Origin: Leptasterias polaris
Lineage: Eukaryota > Echinodermata > Asteroidea > Forcipulatida > Asteriidae
NCBI GenBank assembly: GCA_037783415.1
Contig: JAZGTN010000027.1
Location: 2,194,001-2,258,000, forward strand
Reading direction: 5' to 3'
DNA length: 64,000 bases
The position numbers were made by a program, and so were the translations under genes. This document shows positions 63,501 to 64,000 of this stretch, one piece after another (the stretch's first letter is position 1; each line of letters opens with the position of its first letter). The notes below the pieces were generated by a model that searched no databases, was not told where the DNA came from, and saw only the letters and a list, made by a program, of their open reading frames with translations.

Positions 63501-63787
63501 GGGTCTATTGTGATTTTTTTTCTTCTCCTAAAGTGATGGGAAGAAATTTACTCTTCCAGAAACAGTGCCGACTTTACCTTAAATCTTTTCAAAAAGGTCT
63601 TTACCAATTGTAAGCACAGGTTGTTTGTATATAGACTACAGTTCCAGTGGCTTAGACTTCCACAATCCAATGTTTGATGTTCAGTTCAATGTGATTGTCT
63701 TTACAGGGAGGCCTATCCAGACGTGATGGTAACAGATGTACAGTTTGCATATGATATAGCCAAGCTCAAGAAGCTAGATACGCGAAG
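39554..63787 (+). CDS. TMEM63: TMEM63/CSC1-like osmosensitive cation channel, 5' part
   Basis: Partial gene, running off the right edge. Coding exons: 39554-39670, 42936-43018, 44058-44078 (candidate), 49719-49766 (candidate), 56565-56682, 58493-58530, 59037-59228, 60460-60571, 60944-61017, 63707-63787, all GT/AG with closing phases, about 294 codons. The start ATG has A at -3; the exon has an acceptor at 39524, so a non-coding first exon lies upstream. Order of domains: N-terminal helix (GYNILFFVIVVMLFSVFRKI), FRKIAGDYGRIAL, a cytosolic loop, WLPAMIKIKDEDIRLKSG, a second helix with VILPVNYSG, NFGRTTVSNIP, a third helix (LWVHTIFCMLFFLITVG), then VSQTLFVSGIP, the start of the cytosolic RRM-like domain. 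These are signature blocks of TMEM63A/B/C, mechanically or osmotically gated cation channels. The pore helices lie beyond the window. Which of the three vertebrate paralogues it equals cannot be told; a single pre-duplication gene is likely. Confidence 0.93.
40457..40835. mobile_element. TTAA-type foldback MITE, family D, second copy
   Basis: AAAGGGAAACGTTGCTTTGG at the left and its partial inverse at the right end beside TTAA; the left target is CTAA. It is clearly the same family as 30362-30745. It lies in TMEM63 intron 1. Confidence 0.8.
41052..41454 (-). mobile_element. TTAA-flanked MITE, family F
   Basis: Inverted relative of 61096-61521. Shared blocks are ATGGTCATAGATTGGTAAAT at one end, GCAGCTGC, CCATCCAAACCATATTACTT and AAACGATTCATGCATGG. 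TTAA lies at both ends. TMEM63 intron 1. Confidence 0.7.
41498..41752. mobile_element. MITE, family G (CAGGGATGAGA ends), copy 1
   Basis: Starts CAGGGATTAGACATTTCAGA and ends near GACTCTCAGCCC, with the shared block GTCATCATTTCAAGATACA. See the best copy at 42260-42547. Confidence 0.7.
42260..42547. mobile_element. MITE, family G, best-preserved copy
   Basis: CAGGGATGAGA and TCTCATCCCTG are short inverted ends, flanked by a six-base direct repeat AGTGTG (42254-42259 and 42548-42553) that looks like a target-site duplication. The CAGGG ends suit a hAT-like element, though hAT targets are normally eight bases. It has no coding content. Other copies: 41498-41752, 51828-52077, 52830-53000. Confidence 0.8.
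43107..43295. mobile_element. Short MITE, family C, second copy
   Basis: CAGAGCTGCCAACTCTCCCT at the left and ATGTTGGTAGCTTTG at the right. It lies 88 bases beyond TMEM63 exon 2. Confidence 0.75.
44058..44078 (+). other. TMEM63: TMEM63 candidate 21-base microexon
   Basis: Acceptor TTTAG and donor AG|GTAAAA bound 21 bases that keep phase 2 and would add RFLRGDP-type residues after the GEER end of the previous exon. It is symmetric, so it can be included or skipped. No homology decides it. Confidence 0.5.
47391..48446. repeat. 20-bp minisatellite, about 50 copies
   Basis: Unit GGCCTGGGGACAGCTTGATA, with frequent variants GGGTACAGCT, CTCGGTAGG and CAGCTAATGATAGG. It shows higher-order structure: a block with TCCTGATGGGTACAGCTTGA recurs about every 125-300 bases in the left half. 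On the minus strand it is open and gives a spurious LSSCPQAYQAVPRPIK-type repeat protein. It lies in the intron before the 48-base TMEM63 exon. Confidence 0.95.
49343..49465. mobile_element. Short inverted-repeat element
   Basis: CCTGATACTTCATGG at the left and the inverse ATGAAGTATC at the right enclose GCCCCCTGGTCATTTCCTTG and a GGTGCCCC block. A related block (GCCTTGGTGCCCCTTAAAAG) is near 17877-17900 in a DZANK1 intron. Confidence 0.5.
49719..49766 (+). other. TMEM63: TMEM63 candidate 48-base cassette exon
   Basis: A strong acceptor (pyrimidine tract, CCCTACAG) and donor TGT|GTATGA bound 48 bases in phase 2, encoding about KALSNGEEKPTNGYN. Like the 21-base exon it is symmetric and lies in the first cytosolic loop, where vertebrate TMEM63B is known to be alternatively spliced. 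Confidence 0.55.
49980..50056 (+). other. Possible alternative first exon of TMEM63
   Basis: An ATG-started frame MASWYMTDKGEVREVAPPPK and a short Pro-rich end, bounded upstream by TTCCAG and downstream by GA|GTGAAA. The 77 coding bases leave two bases over, the phase needed to join the exon at 56565. The resemblance stops there, so it could be chance. Confidence 0.2.
50325..50450. repeat. 41-bp tandem repeat, 3 copies
   Basis: Three nearly identical copies of a unit with CCCATCCAAACAATGGGGCC and TTTCTTATGCCAGGTATT. Confidence 0.95.
51828..52077. mobile_element. MITE, family G, copy 3
   Basis: Starts CAGGGATTAGAAATATCAGA and shares TTTGATCTACCTTTCTA, GGAATCTATAACTCCAGGGG and CATCATTTCAACATAC with the other copies. 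The right end is lost. Confidence 0.7.
52830..53000. mobile_element. MITE, family G, copy 4, truncated
   Basis: The right half only: TATAGCTCCAGGGGCTTAAC, CATCATTTCAACATACG, then TTTCAGACCC and AATGACTCTCA. The left end is missing. Confidence 0.65.
53655..53790 (-). mobile_element. tRNA-derived SINE-like element, second copy of the 6.7-kb family
   Basis: Shares TTTCCCAAG, GTGGGGGAAAA and a diverged B box (GGTTTGAATTCCACCC on the minus strand) with 6650-6792. It includes a 16-base A run. Confidence 0.5.
55071..55185. repeat. Long hairpin with GAGAAAGACTCTGC stem
   Basis: GACCCGAGCAGAGTCTTTCTC-type left arm and GAGAAAGACTCTGCTTGGGTC right arm pair almost perfectly around TTTTAGCCACC. Pairing continues outward through GGCCTGACA/GTCAGGC and GCAAAAAATAGT/ACTATTTTTTGC. 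It may be a MITE or a structured non-coding element. Confidence 0.85.
55341..55371. repeat. (GTTT)n microsatellite
   Basis: About eight GTTT tetramers followed by a G run. Confidence 0.95.
57060..57396. mobile_element. TTAA-type MITE, family B, diverged copy
   Basis: Shares GAGATGCGATAGTTTGTGAG, GAATGATTGAGCTTAAAC and TTTCACAGGTTTGTT with the family B elements, and ends near GGCTTTAA. It lies in the TMEM63 intron after exon 56565-56682. Confidence 0.6.
58000..58112 (-). mobile_element. tRNA-derived SINE, family S1
   Basis: On the minus strand: GGGAGACAGCCAACAACAGG head, A box CTAGATAGCTCAGTTTGTAG, B box GAAGGTTCAAATTCC and a TCCAGTCAATTTT tail. It lies head-to-head with the next copy. Confidence 0.8.
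58150..58265 (+). mobile_element. tRNA-derived SINE, family S1
   Basis: Head GGGAGACCACCAACATAAGG, A box CTAGATAGCTCAGGTGGTAG, B box GGGTTCGAATTC and tail CTCTAGTAAGTTTTTC. The middle is shortened by about ten bases against the other copies. Confidence 0.8.
59567..59788. repeat. 20-bp minisatellite, 11 copies
   Basis: Unit ATTGTGTAGTGCCTGCCAGC with a TACC variant in the first copies and one two-base insertion. It lies in TMEM63 between exons 59037-59228 and 60460-60571. Confidence 0.95.
61096..61521 (+). mobile_element. TTAA-flanked MITE, family F
   Basis: TTAAGGGTAGAGTCATAGAT at the left and ATCTATGATTCTACCTTTAA at the right, perfect TTAA on both sides. The middle shares blocks with 41052-41454. 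Confidence 0.8.
62501..63060. repeat. 40-bp minisatellite, exactly 14 copies
   Basis: Unit CATGCTGGAGTACTTCATGC followed by ACACATGTTACTAGATCTGC. No indel is visible in 560 bases, and only a few single-base variants (CTTGCTGG, CATGTTGG, ACATATTA). The variants are shared between copies, so the array spread by recent duplication. Confidence 0.98.
63157..63470. mobile_element. Foldback MITE with GAGCAAGTTCGA ends
   Basis: GAGCAAGTTCGAGTGCGCAC at the left and its inverse GTGTGCAATCGAACTTGCTC at the right. Inner GGTTGACTA and TAGTCTGTGGTCAACC blocks also pair. It lies in the intron before the last visible TMEM63 exon. Confidence 0.8.
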
Positions 63788-64000
63788 GTACGTATTTCAA
63801 GTGAAGTGCTCACAATTGAGAATGACTTAAACTCTTTTTGTGCGTGAAATGTCATTGTTTGGTAGAACTCCGATATGACTGGAAGTAGGATACTAATGCA
63901 ATTCTATTGCTGAAAATAATAGATGAATGTGTCTAGATTCAGAATCTGACGGGTGCACTCTTATGCATTTTTTGATGTTGACGTCACAACCCACGCCCAC

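Overview
This is an animal nuclear genome window. Introns have canonical GT/AG borders, intergenic distances are long, and non-LTR retrotransposon remnants, tRNA-derived SINE-like repeats, foldback/MITE-like elements, minisatellites and poly-G/poly-C runs are abundant. Protein similarity places it in Metazoa. The repeat landscape (many ACATGT-type palindromic runs, TTAA-flanked miniature elements, (G)n runs) suggests an echinoderm, perhaps a sea star; that is an inference from memory, not a database result.

Three protein-coding genes are recognisable. (1) DZANK1 (double zinc ribbon and ankyrin repeat protein 1) lies on the minus strand at 7512-20212. I could chain 17 coding exons with consistent phases into a 763-residue reading frame, close to the vertebrate length. 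(2) PET117, a small mitochondrial cytochrome c oxidase assembly factor, lies on the plus strand at 22808-23747 in two exons (80 aa). It sits head-to-head with DZANK1. The two genes also lie near each other in human 20p11, so this may be an old linkage. (3) The 5' part of a TMEM63/CSC1-type osmosensitive cation channel gene lies on the plus strand, with its start codon at 39554. Ten candidate coding exons reach 63787 and the gene runs off the right edge.

Layout: 1-7434 has no recognisable gene and holds a 21-bp minisatellite and small repeats. 7435-20292 is DZANK1, with several MITE/SINE insertions in its introns. 20293-22807 is the DZANK1/PET117 intergenic or 5'-intron space, containing a large foldback element with two NRF1-like palindromes and, nearer PET117, a full match to the RFX X-box. 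22808-24060 is PET117 followed by a short hydrophobic repeat ORF. 24.1-39.5 kb is repeat-rich: a CR1/L2-like LINE 3' end, a 43-copy hexanucleotide array, tandem TTAA elements, several foldback elements and a frameshifted, 5'-truncated RTE-like LINE. 39.5-64 kb is TMEM63, with very long introns carrying minisatellites of 20, 41, 20 and 40 bp periods and dispersed MITE copies.

The three genes do not form a known pathway. DZANK1 is a ciliary/dynein-linked protein, PET117 is mitochondrial and TMEM63 is a plasma-membrane or lysosomal mechanosensitive channel. The most useful leads are the X-box and NRF1-like sites between DZANK1 and PET117, the 20-bp duplication of a DZANK1 splice donor, the two small phase-preserving candidate cassette exons of TMEM63, the repeat-built hydrophobic ORF after PET117, and several uncharacterised foldback families present in more than one copy here.
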